Notes under the pieces: generated by a model
Database searches by the model: none
Told to the model about the DNA's origin: nothing
What the model saw: only the letters and a program-made list of their open reading frames with translations
Translations under genes and position numbers: made by a program
DNA from: Clavaria fumosa
Taxonomy: Eukaryota; Basidiomycota; Agaricomycetes; Agaricales; Clavariaceae
Reading direction: 5' to 3'
Assembly: GCA_951802425.1 (NCBI GenBank)
Contig: OX637806.1
Span: 1,116,001 to 1,180,000, forward strand
Length of the DNA: 64,000 nucleotides
In this document: positions 32,111-41,699 of the stretch, one piece after another
Numbering within the stretch: the stretch's first letter is position 1
How the letters are laid out: the number at the start of each line of letters is the position of its first letter

Positions 32111-35100
32111 TCATGCCTTGTCAGGGTGTTTGAGGAAGAAGTCGCGGAGGAGAATCGCAGTGTTGGTAAGGTTTTGACGGGGTTCCCAGGTGTTTTCTTC
32201 GACGGGGTAGCCTAACCACTTCACCAGGTATTTCACTCCCCTTCCTATTTTCTTTACATCCAGGATTTCTTCAACTTCGTATTCCAAATGATCATCATCG
32301 ATGGTTGGAGGAGGTGGGGGGGGTCGGGCCTGGGAGGCGAAAGAAGGGGGGACGAATGGGGTTAGGAGAAGTTCGTTGAATACATCGTGGATGCGCCAAG
32401 CAGGAGGTAGCTTGAGGTGATATCCTGCTGGTCCTACTTTCTCAATGATGGCAAAAGGTCCAGCCCATTTATTGTCAAGTTTCTTATTTGGGCAGTCTAT
32501 TTTCAAGTTTCGTGTGTCGAGCCACACCAAATCTCCCTTCCCATACTCGCGACTGGGTCGTTTTCTGCTGTCATAGCTTTTCTTCATTGCCAGCGCGGCT
32601 TTCTCCATAGCCTCTTTGGCAGCATGTCGCGACTCCTCCAACTTCACCATCCATTCATCAGCAGCGGGGTTCACCTCCGTCCGGGGATGTCGGCCATAGT
32701 CCAGGAAGAAGGGTGTGTAGCCAGTTGCGGAGTGCTCCCGATTATTAAGCACGAATTCTGCAGTGCTCAGCCATTCTGCCCAATCATCCTGGAGATGGTC
32801 GACGTATTCCCGCAGGTAGGTCTCAATCTCCTGATTCACCCATTCTGTTTGTCCATCAGTTTGGGGATGGAAAGCAGTGCTCGGATTAGCTTTTATCCCA
32901 ATCATCTGGTAGAACTCCTTCATGAATCGAGAGACAAACTGCGGGCCATGATTGCTGATGACCTTCTGGGGGATTCCGTGGTTCCGGAATACTCGGTCGC
33001 GGAGGATTCTTGCTGCTCCCAGACTCGTCAAGTCGAAACCAATTGCTTCGATGAGTGTGCGCTTGGTGAACTTGTCGACAATTACAAGGATGGAGTCAAA
33101 ACCATGGGACTGTGGCAATGGGCCTACTATGTCCCAGCTGATCGCCCACCATGGACCATTCAGGACTGGGTGTGGATGTAGGGGCGCAGCTCGTTTGGTT
33201 TGGTCGGGCTTGGTTCTCTGACAGCCTTCGCATCCAGACACGTACTTCTCCACATCCTTTACCATCTCGGGCCACCAGTAGGCTTTGAGCATCGCAGCCT
33301 TCATCTTCTTTATTCTGGGGTGTCCCGCAATGGGAAGGTTGTGTTCATAGTTGAGTACTACCTCGCGGATGGCCAGGGGTATCCACACAGTGTTTCTTCT
33401 CCACCACAATCCCAGGTGGTCTCGCGTCCAGCTGTCATCGATTTCTGCGGGCTTAGTGATGTGTTCCATGCTCTTTTTCTGGAGGAGCGTCTCCATTTCC
33501 GAGGTGAAGCTGGTGCGTACGTCCATGTTGGAGGGGAGCATCTGGACAGGAGCATCTTCTTCGGCTGCCTCTCCATAGTCGGGTCTTCGCGAGAGGGTAT
33601 CGGCCTTGGTGTTGCTCTTACCAGTCCGATACTTGATCGCAAAGTCGAAACTCTGGAGTTCTCCGTACCAGCGTATTTGCCGTGGCTTCAGTTTTTGGGG
33701 CTTTCTGAAGTATTGCAAGTTTGCATGGTCGGTCCATATCTCGAAGGTTTCATTCACTCCTATGAGATATGCTCTCCACTCTCTCAGTGCTCTGATAACT
33801 GCGAGGAGCTCCTTGTCATAGACATCGTAGTTCTTTTCAGCCGCCATGAGGGCCTTGGAGATGTAGTCAACTGGTCTCCAGGTCCTGTTGGGCTGCTGTT
33901 GGGAAAGAACTCCACCTGTCGCGAGGTTACTAGCATCTGTTTCTACCTTCCATTTACCCATATCCTGGGGTAGAGCGAGGACCAGGGCTGAAACGAGCGC
34001 TCCTTTCACGTCCAGGAAAGCCGTGATCTGTTCGCTCTGCCAGCACCAGGGGACATTACCGGTGAGCTTAAACAGGGGTTTGGCTTGTGAGGACAGATTA
34101 GGGATAAACCTCCGTAGGTGGTTGACCATTCCCAGGAAACATTGGAGTTCTTTGACATTTCGGGGCTCTGGCCAGTTTCAGATTGCTTCCACCTTGGCCG
34201 GGTCGTGCTCGAGTCGATTGTGCGAGAGCCTGAGCCCAAGGTAGAACACCTCAGCCTTCTCGAACTCACACTTGCTCAGTCAGAGGCACAGTCCATTGTC
34301 ACAGAACCTCTGCAAGACTCGGTCCATCCAGTAACAGTGGGTTGCGAGGTCGTCCGCGAAGATAATGATGTCATCGATATATGCGAGTACATGTCCACCG
34401 GCAATTTCTTCTCTCAGGATATGGTTCATAAATCTCTGAAAGGTCATGGGAGCATTCTGGAGCCCAAACCACATTACTGTAGGCTTGAACAAACCTCGTG
34501 ACGTCAAGAAGGCGCATCTCTCCTGATGCCCTTCCCACAACCTCATTGATGGAAACCCTCCCTTCGCGTCAATCTTGGAAAAGATCCTGGCTTCACGCAG
34601 TTTGTCTACACAGTCGCGGATGCGCGGCAATGGGAACTTGTCCTTAATCAAAAACGAGTTGAGGCATGAGTAATCGATGATGGGCCAGAGCTTGTCCTTT
34701 TCTCACTTGAAGAAGAACGGGCTGGCGTAGGGGGATTTGGAGGGCCTTATCCTTCCTGAAGCCAGCTGCTCATCGATCCACCTGTTCATTTCTGTCATTT
34801 CCTCTCTAGTCAGCAAGTAGAGCTTGGAGGATAAGTGCCCTGGGTCCTCGTGGAACTCGATCTTGATGTCAAAATTGGGTTGCGGCTTGGGCAACTTATC
34901 CCACCTCGCCTCACTAAAAACCATTGGGTATAGCGATGGCCAGTCGGGCATATCTCCAGAGTCCGAAAAGCAAATGTCCATAGTTGTTTGTAGCGCATTG
35001 TCCCATATACTGCCTTTAGGATAGGCCCAAGGACTCGTGAGGTGTGGGTCAAAGTGGCAACTTGCGGGGCAGCGCTTGAAGGACCTTGCCTAGTGGCCAA

Positions 35101-35900
35101 TCGATCTCGGGGTTGTGTTTGGACAGCCAGTCATGCCCCAAGATGATCTTGTGCGACTTGGCCATTCCAAGTAAGAAGTGTATCCATCTTGGTGGTCTCC
35201 TATTGTTAACAGGAGGTCAATGCCATAGCGGATGGGTCCACTCTTGTTCGCTGATCCATCCACATTGTACACCTTGATCGGGTTCTGCAGTGGGACAGGT
35301 TCCAGTCCCAGTTCCTTGCACCAGGTTAGGTCCATAAAACAATTGGTACAGCCCAAGTCGATTAGGACCTTAACGCCTCCCCATTCAGCCATGGTCAGAG
35401 TTTCAAAGTGAGCCGGTAGGGTCAACTCTCTCTTCTGTTTCTTTGGCTTCTCTTCTGCGACCTTCACTGTGGTGTTGTCCTTGAGTCTGTTTGCACTCCG
35501 GGCATGTTTCCATTGCAAGATCGTATATTGGGGTATACTTGCTATGGTTACAGGGGCAGGGGCGGGGACAGGACTCATACTATTACAGAGACGCCAGTTC
35601 GGACTTACTGTGCCTCGTCTCCAAAACCCTGCTCCTGGGTAGGAGCCGACGGAAGTTGTTGTTGTTGTTGTTGGGCCTGCAGGGCGCCAACCATCTGTCT
35701 TTCTCTCTCGTATATTGCGAGCCTGTCGCGGAGTAGGGCCAGCTCGTTCTTGTATTCTTTCACTTCCACTGGGCCAGGGACCATCGCGCGAACTTGCGGC
35801 CTCGGGACATAGGGTCACGTGTCCGGGAGGTGGCAGTTGCGGGCGAGGTGTCCTACCTGGCCACAGCGGAAGCATCGACGCTCGACCGCAGGAGCTCGCG
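32111..35900 (-). pseudogene. Element D Pol, broken by frameshifts and stops
   Basis: Read right to left: zinc knuckle CFRCGQVGHLARNC near 35835-35880, protease with LIDLGCTNCFMDL (Leu for the Ser of element B's DSG) near 35340, then a frame change near 35175. RT follows in two pieces (34703-34981 and 34280-34651, the latter with AYIDDIIIFADD). The remaining 672 residues (32111-34129) are a single open frame covering late RT, RNase H, integrase ([28 protein letters not shown]) and a chromodomain ending HPDKA. Integrase has EW where element B has ER in this segment. No functional polyprotein can be made from this copy. Confidence 0.88.
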
Positions 35901-36051
35901 TCTGGTCTACGATCATCCGGTCACCGGCACCAGAGGGACGGGGCATGATCTGTGGAGCAGGAGCACGTTGCTGCTGCTGCGGGGCGGAGGGGAAGCGAGG
36001 CGCGGGTCGCGGGGGATTCGGATTTGGGTAGCGGGGGGGTGTGGGGAGTGG

Positions 36052-36675
36052 TCACGACTGCTGGAACTGGGTAGGGGCGGGGCGGTTGGCGTTTTGCTCG
36101 TGTATGATGGCGTCGAGCCTCCTTTGTTGGGCGTCCAATGTTTCAACCAGTTGCTTCCACTGGGCGTAGGTGACTGGCATGGGGTTGACATTGTAGACCC
36201 GCGTAGTCAGCCTCCGGTTGAGGTTCGTTTCCAGCCAGTGGATTAGTATGTCCGAGTCGTCAACTGGGTCCAACTCTGCCTTGCGCATCAGCGTCTCGAA
36301 TAGTGCGAAGAATTCCACGGCTTCCAGCACTCCCTGTTTCAACTTTGCTATGTCGTTCAGGGCGGTCACGGTAATGTTTGGGTCGTCGAAGGCCCTTTGC
36401 AGATCCACAACAAAATCCTCCCAAGTCCCGGCCACTCCAGCATTCAAAATCTCATCACTCCGCATGTTCGCCCATTCCGCTGCGAACCCCTCTCCGGTAA
36501 TCTTACTCAGCGCAAACAGAATCTTGTTCAGGTCATTGGTATAGAGCCCCTGGTTGGCCAGGAACTGTAGTCGGAGGGACCTAAGGAAGGTCCGGAAATT
36601 CTTCTTGTTTCCATCAAAGGATGGAACGGCTAGGTCCAGCCTTGGCATTGGGGCTGCGGGGACGGCGTCTGCCAT
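36052..36675 (-). CDS. Element D Gag
   Basis: Open frame of 207 residues, starting at the ATG 36673-36675 (MADAVPAAPMPRLDL) and ending with TGA 36052-36054. Homologous to the Gag of element B over its length. The sequence after the TGA stays open in the same frame up to the CCHC knuckle at 35880-35835. It is the only domain of element D without evident damage. Confidence 0.85.
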   Translation of the reverse strand: MADAVPAAPMPRLDLAVPSFDGNKKNFRTFLRSLRLQFLANQGLYTNDLNKILFALSKITGEGFAAEWANMRSDEILNAGVAGTWEDFVVDLQRAFDDPNITVTALNDIAKLKQGVLEAVEFFALFETLMRKAELDPVDDSDILIHWLETNLNRRLTTRVYNVNPMPVTYAQWKQLVETLDAQQRRLDAIIHEQNANRPAPTQFQQS

Positions 36676-37495
36676 TTCGGGTACAGGCGAGGGCGGCGGC
36701 GAGGGTTCTGGCGGCGATGGACTCGTGCGGTTCCAGCTCTGGAGTCGCAGGTGACTGTGGTGGTGGTGGTGGCGACAGTGCTTGCCGGGCTAGGCACTCG
36801 TCTAAACTTGCGAAGTCTATGGGGGGCTCGGTATGAACTGGTGGTGACAGGGTTGACGGGACGACAGATGAAGGTGAGGGGTCGGTACTCGTGGACGATG
36901 AGTTGTTCGATTCCGATGAGACTAAGCTCTGTCTGGATCACCATGGAAACATGCGTGGGTTCGTTTGTCGACTCATCATTGTCACTGTTTACGTAGTCCT
37001 CGAGGTTGTCGAGGTTAATGTCGATGGTGCTGTGTGCGGGCGATCTTGTGCCTGAGGTTGCGGAATCTGGTAGGGCGGCTCTCAGTGCCTCTCTCAGTCT
37101 CTCTTCTCGTCGGTTTTGTTCCTGCGTGTACAACCTCGTGAAATAAGGAGCAAGTTGTCTCTCCTCCTCAATAATCCACAGTTCGAAAGGGCGCAGCTCT
37201 CACGGTCTCAGTACCGCAGTTTCCATCTCAGATATGTCGGATTCCATCGGGGTGTCCGGGTAGAATTCTGTTCTTACGCGGGTGTCAAAGTATCGGGCCC
37301 AATATTCGTCCTCACCAAAATCTAGGACCGTGGTGAGCCACTTGTCCGTTATGTCTTCGTTACGCATCGGATACGCCAGGATAGTTCTCTCGTCATTCTG
37401 TTGCACACGACAGGCAGGGGGTAGGGAGAAAGGAGAAAGCTAGGCCGACTGGGGGTTGACAGGGTCAGGGTAGCAAGGGGTGGATGTTGAAATTG

Positions 37496-38037
37496 TGTCA
37501 GTCCAGGTCCCTAGCAAAAGCGGAAGGGGGAAAGTAACTCGATTTCAACGTGGGGAACTACACTCATTACATGAGCACTATATATACTAGGGGAAGGGGC
37601 TGTGTAGGGGACGAGTCATAAAATGGGGAACGAGGCTACGCACACTGAGTTGTGCGGGATAGGGGAGGCAGTATAGGGAAAAGGGGATGCCAATTAGGGA
37701 AGGTAGCGGCGAGGTACGGATAAGGGGAGAATGACAAGAGAAATGCTTAGCATGGGCTTGGCTGACTATGGAGGGGCCTGGATTAGTCCCGATTAGAGTA
37801 GATTGTTTGATGGGAGCCGTCAGAGTGATCATTGCTGATCCGCCTCCATCACGAATTGCAAAGCGTGGGAAGTCACGAGGAACGTGGGTGTGGGGCACAT
37901 GATGGGCGCTTATCGCTGGCCTGTAGGCATGTGAATCCATATGTCTTCCTGGTCGGAATCCGTACGTGTTCCTCACCACAGAATCCGTTCAGATTCCTCG
38001 CCGTGGAATCCGTTTGGATTCATAATGGATCCTGACA
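37496..38037 (-). repeat. 5' LTR of element D (right end)
   Basis: 542 bp, TGTCAG...CTGACA. Followed on the plus strand by GTACT, the right target-duplication copy. Confidence 0.9.
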
Positions 38038-38109
38038 GTACTCTTTCCCCTTATCTTAATATTGTCATCATGACCTTACACTTAAGTTGTGTGAGACCCA
38101 GTCTGATAT
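38038..38109 (+). repeat. Remaining part of the 3' LTR of element A
   Basis: Continues the LTR interrupted at 31530 (GTACTCTTTTCCCC-like to CAGTCTGATAT) and is itself cut off at 38109, about 50 bp short of the expected end. Confidence 0.8.
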
Positions 38110-38885
38110 GTGGGCAGGAAGAAGAAACCATACGTCACTTTCTACTCACATGCATGAAGACAACCACACGCCAGAATGCAATCATCCAGGCCAATGGAAG
38201 AAGCTCAAGGTGCCTACGAACCTTACTAACTGACCCAGAGGTAGTGCCAAGAACGATCAAATACGCCCTGGCATTGAAATGCTTCAAGCCCAGATGGGCT
38301 GCCGTGATACTAAGGCCCCCCCCAACAGCTGGACAGCGACCCGAACCCACGACCCCCCGCACCAACCAGACCCCGGGCCTACATGACCCAGCGTACAGGG
38401 ACCAGCCCTAGCGCAAACCGAAGCTCGCGCCCCGGCCCCATCACCCTCACCGACACGAACACAAATGGGGAGAGACACCCGACACCAGCACCGATACCAG
38501 ACGACCCCACCACCGCGACACACACGACATGCACGACACCACCGACACCGGCACCTGCACCTGCGTCGACACGCTCAGTTATCCTTTCACGTACCTTTCG
38601 AACGGGCCCCAGTAGCTTTTTCCCCTGAACTGGGGGTTTTTTAATGCACCTGGCAGCCCCCCTTTTACGCACCTTTGCATACACCTTCACAGAAACACAA
38701 AGCACACCCCACGCATTGGAACCGCACAGCGGCCCAGAGCACATGTCCAGACATACGACCCAACAGTACAAAGTAGATACAACCAGTAGCATACTCTAGC
38801 ATAGGGCATAGCCCCAAAATGAGTATAAACGGGATTAAATAAAATATATATATATATAAAACCACTGCCCATTACCACACCTTGC
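38110..38885 (+). mobile_element. 5'-truncated LINE 3' end
   Basis: An open frame up to 38411 encodes CGQEEETIRHFLLTC, the C-terminal zinc-knuckle pattern of LINE ORF2 proteins, then a Pro/Thr-rich tail. A 3' untranslated region of about 450 bp ends in an A/T-rich tract with (AT)n near 38840-38860. Truncation at the 5' side and a simple A/T tail are what target-primed reverse transcription leaves. Family within LINEs is not assigned. Confidence 0.6.
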
Positions 38886-38890
38886 ATAAC

Positions 38891-39475
38891 TGTCAGGATT
38901 GCTTACATAAGCAGGCAAGAGAAGCCAGCAACAGATCGGGAAAGAGTTGTGGGAAGATTGTGGGAAAGTCACGTGACCGGCACAGCTGATGGATTAGGTA
39001 ATCACACATGACGCACAGGGTCCGAGCATGGGAACACTGGCAATGCCTGAACCTCTTGCTATATATACTGTGTCTTTACCTTTCTTGTACTCTTTTCCCC
39101 TTATGTTAGTATCATCATCACTGACCTTACATTAAGTTGTGTGAGCATGGGTAGGGATGCCATGGTCCGGTTAAGTCCGGTTCAGGGCTGAATTTTTCAA
39201 ACCCAGAACCGGACTTTAGATCCGGTTCAGGCCAAATTCCGAACCTTAAACCTGAGTTCGGTCTAAGTCCGGTTTGTTGGACCGGACTTTTACTAAATAA
39301 GGCAATGGTTCGCCCAAATTTGGGCTTCTGAACCGAAATTTTGGTTCGGTTCACCCACTTGGCTGAACCTGAACCTCATTTTCGGTTCGGTCCAGTCCAG
39401 TTCAGGTTCGAACCAAAGTTCAGAACCGAACCGTGGCATCCCTAAGCATGAGACTGAGTCTGATAATAACAGCCT
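38891..39475 (+). repeat. LTR relic related to element B, split by a MITE
   Basis: Starts TGTCAGGATTGCTTACATAAGC, resembling the B LTR start, and follows its order (GTCACGTGACC, GGGTCCGAGCATGGGA, GCTATATATACTGTGTC, TTGTACTCTTTTCCCC, TTAAGTTGTGTGAG) up to about 39143. It resumes at 39453 with ACTGAGTCTGATAATA. The rest is lost. No internal region is attached. Confidence 0.7.
39152..39444. mobile_element. hAT-type MITE
   Basis: 293 bp with terminal inverted repeats TAGGGATGCCAYGGTYCGGTT (19 of 21 bases match between ends). The flanks AGCATGGG (39144-39151) and AGCATGAG (39445-39452) match at 7 of 8 bases, fitting the 8-bp duplication of hAT transposons. The inside is made of many short CCGGTTCAGG / GGTTCGGTTC repeats in both orientations, so much of the element can fold on itself. 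No coding capacity. Confidence 0.75.
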
Positions 39476-40567
39476 GTTCCCGCACCTTGTGTAATGGCCT
39501 GTTCCCATGTGTTCACTTCTGCACTTGAGCTTTTTTCCCTTCATCACTTATTAGTCTAATGCTACCTTCTCTTCAGGTCCCACTCATTATATAGTCCTAT
39601 AGTGTAGTCTCTGTGCCCTCTCAACAGCTTGCATCACTTGAGAGGTACAACATACCCATTACAATCCTTTTATCTACCTACTGACTAACTGAACACTGTA
39701 GCTTAACTGGTGTTTGCACATTAGGTATATTCCTTTTAATATAAATGACTTGTGTCACTTGAGAGCTTAACCAGTGTTTGCACATTAGATTATGAGACCT
39801 GCCTATAGGGACTAACCACACTCACTTTACAATGTCGCTTGCTAACCAATCAAAACTCTCCAAGATTTTCTCTCTGCTGAGGCTGAAGCTTGATGGATCC
39901 AATTGGATCATCTTCCAGGATAGTGTTGAGCTTGAGTGTGCATCACACAACCTTGAAGGCCATCTTGATGTGTGAAGGACAAGGCCTGTCTGCCCAGTGG
40001 CTGCAATCCCTCTAGCAGAAGAAGATATTCAAGCAAGAAAGCACCTGCTGGACTTTGGGCAAAGCAACAATCCAAAAGGGGCTTGCCAAAGCATTGCCCC
40101 CAACACTATATTTTTAATTTTTGCAAGAGAGTCATCAAAATGTGAGGTTTTTGACATTTTAATGACTCTCTTGCAAAGATTGAGGTGAGGAAGCTTCAGT
40201 TGGGAAGCTTCAGCCATCAAGCTTGTACTGTCCATATCAGTCAATTCTGGATCATTTTGAATGCATTTTTTTTTTCCATCAAGAAATGAAGGGCTATGAT
40301 CCTGTTTACTCAAAACCCATGCAAAACCCATGGGTTACCTGTGGTGATCACTATTAGTAGGTAGATAAAAGGATTGTAACAGGTATGTCATACCTCTCAA
40401 GTGACATGAGTCATTGAGAGGGTGCAGAGACTATGCTATAGGACTATATATTGAATGGGATCTGAAGAGAAGGTAGCATTAGACTAATAAGTGATGAAGG
40501 GTAAAATGCTCAAGTGCAGAGGCAAACACATGGGAACAGGCCATTATGCAAGGCACAGTAACAGGCA
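39473..40567. mobile_element. Copia-like foldback remnant
   Basis: Two arms of about 215 bp, 39473-39686 and 40354-40567, are inverted copies of each other (for example TATTAGTCTAATGCTACC on the left and its complement on the right) and look like LTR pieces. Between them an open frame from 39833 (MSLANQSKLSKIF, then LKLDGSNWIIFQD, LEGHLDV) matches the start of Ty1/copia Gag and stops at 39974-39976. A second piece on the minus strand (40029-40331) is of unknown origin. The arrangement looks like two rearranged copies rather than one element. Confidence 0.55.
40121..40176. repeat. 23-bp stem hairpin
   Basis: TTGCAAGAGAGTCATCAAAA... at 40121-40143 pairs with 40154-40176 at 22 of 23 positions, with a 10-base loop. 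It lies inside the copia foldback region and has no terminator-like tail. Confidence 0.6.
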
Positions 40568-40993
40568 GCAGTTTGAACTTCCAACAGACAGATCCCTCTT
40601 AGTTGAACTATACCTCAATATCCAGTTGAGTTTGGTTCTATTGAGGGATAAGTCATCTTACAACATACCCAGAGTTCATGCAAGAGACATGAAGCTCCAG
40701 ATATGGCAATGTGAAGAATATTCAAGGCCTGGAGGTCTGTGTGCTGGCAGGCATGAAATGAATAAGAGTTTAAGGTAATACATACTAGACTGTTTTGGAT
40801 AGGATGTTAGCTGAACCTTCATCAGCTGCCACACACTGGAGTCAGGGGAGGTTGGATGAAGCAGGGAGTAAAAGTGCAAGTGATGGAAGTGAGGAAAAGG
40901 ATTCTTGAGCCAGAACACCCAGACATTTGTCAATCTGGCAGCCACATACAGGAATCAGGGGAAGTTAGATAAAGCAGAGAGTCAGCTGGTGAT
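40568..40993. other. Repeat-derived spacer, nothing recognised
   Basis: 426 bp of mixed composition between transposon remnants and the broken NOSIP copy. Two short similar segments (GTCAATCTGGCAGCCACATACAG... near 40935 and AGCTGCCACACACTGGAGTC near 40822) hint at old tandem duplication. No gene found. Confidence 0.35.
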
Positions 40994-41495
40994 GCAGTGT
41001 GATCTGCTCAGCCTCGGCCACTAGTGCATCAATTCTCAAGCTTGCACTTCGTGCCATGTGGGCCTGGTGATGGTGACGTCATCAGCGCCTACGAGAAACA
41101 TCCGGATGGCTCCGCTCCGTCACCCACCCTCGTCCCTTGTCGCCATCTCCACTCTTACTGTCTGACGGGGTTCCAGGCGTGGTTGCCACCTCGTTGCCCA
41201 TCTTCGGCGCCAGCCCCTTTCAAAGTCAGCCCTGATACGCGCACGTGCGGCTCCATCGCGCGGGCCTTCTCCGCCTCAGCCTCTCGCTTGAGCGCTTCGA
41301 GGCGCTGCTTTTGGCGCCTGATGTCTTTGTGCTGCGTCACTGTGAATCCAACCAGAAAATGAGATAGGCCTCAAGAGTTGCAGGGAAGAGCATGGTTCAC
41401 TCCTTGCAGAGAAGGTGTCCTTGGTCGCACACGACTCGCGTGCATGTGTCAAAGTGGCGCATCGACTCGCTCCCGAGGCGTTTCTGGGCTTGCTT
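40994..41495 (-). pseudogene. Partial copy of the NOSIP-like gene
   Basis: Matches the middle and N-terminal exons of the intact gene (45485-46060). MTQHKDIRRQKQRLEALKREA is read in the minus frame near 41280-41340, as MTQRKDIKRQKERLEALKREA is in the intact gene. The RING/U-box start and the C-terminal zinc domain are missing, and frames are broken. Similarity stops at CGAGGCGTTTCTGGGCTTGC on the right. It sits just upstream of the hexokinase-like gene, apparently brought here by a segmental duplication within the transposon island. Confidence 0.75.
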
Positions 41496-41699
41496 TGTTT
41501 CACTTCTGTTACACTATGGCGGAGCTTGCGGTTACACCGGCAGGTCTATAGTTACCGCTTGGCCACCTCTGTAACGCTTAGGGCAGGGTCCATAGCTTCA
41601 AAGACGTATTTAAGGACTTCAAGGAGGACTTAATATGGCATCAATTTTACCCACTTTCCCATTGCTCACTCCTTTTCCTATTGCTTTACACCATCCGTC

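Larger units (their letters stand above)
31531..38037 (-). mobile_element. Element D: decayed full-length gypsy element, inverted
   Basis: A 6.5-kb Ty3/gypsy element in reverse orientation inside the 3' LTR of element A. Both 542-bp LTRs have TGTCAG...CTGACA ends, and GTACT (31526-31530 and 38038-38042) is the target duplication. Gag, protease, RT, RNase H, integrase and chromodomain are all recognisable but pol is broken. Upstream of gag on the minus strand are a short open frame at 37200-37406 (68 residues, acidic) and another at 36630-37133; these may be a leader ORF or an N-terminal gag extension not seen in B. About 20 differences between the LTRs are all transitions. Confidence 0.92.
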
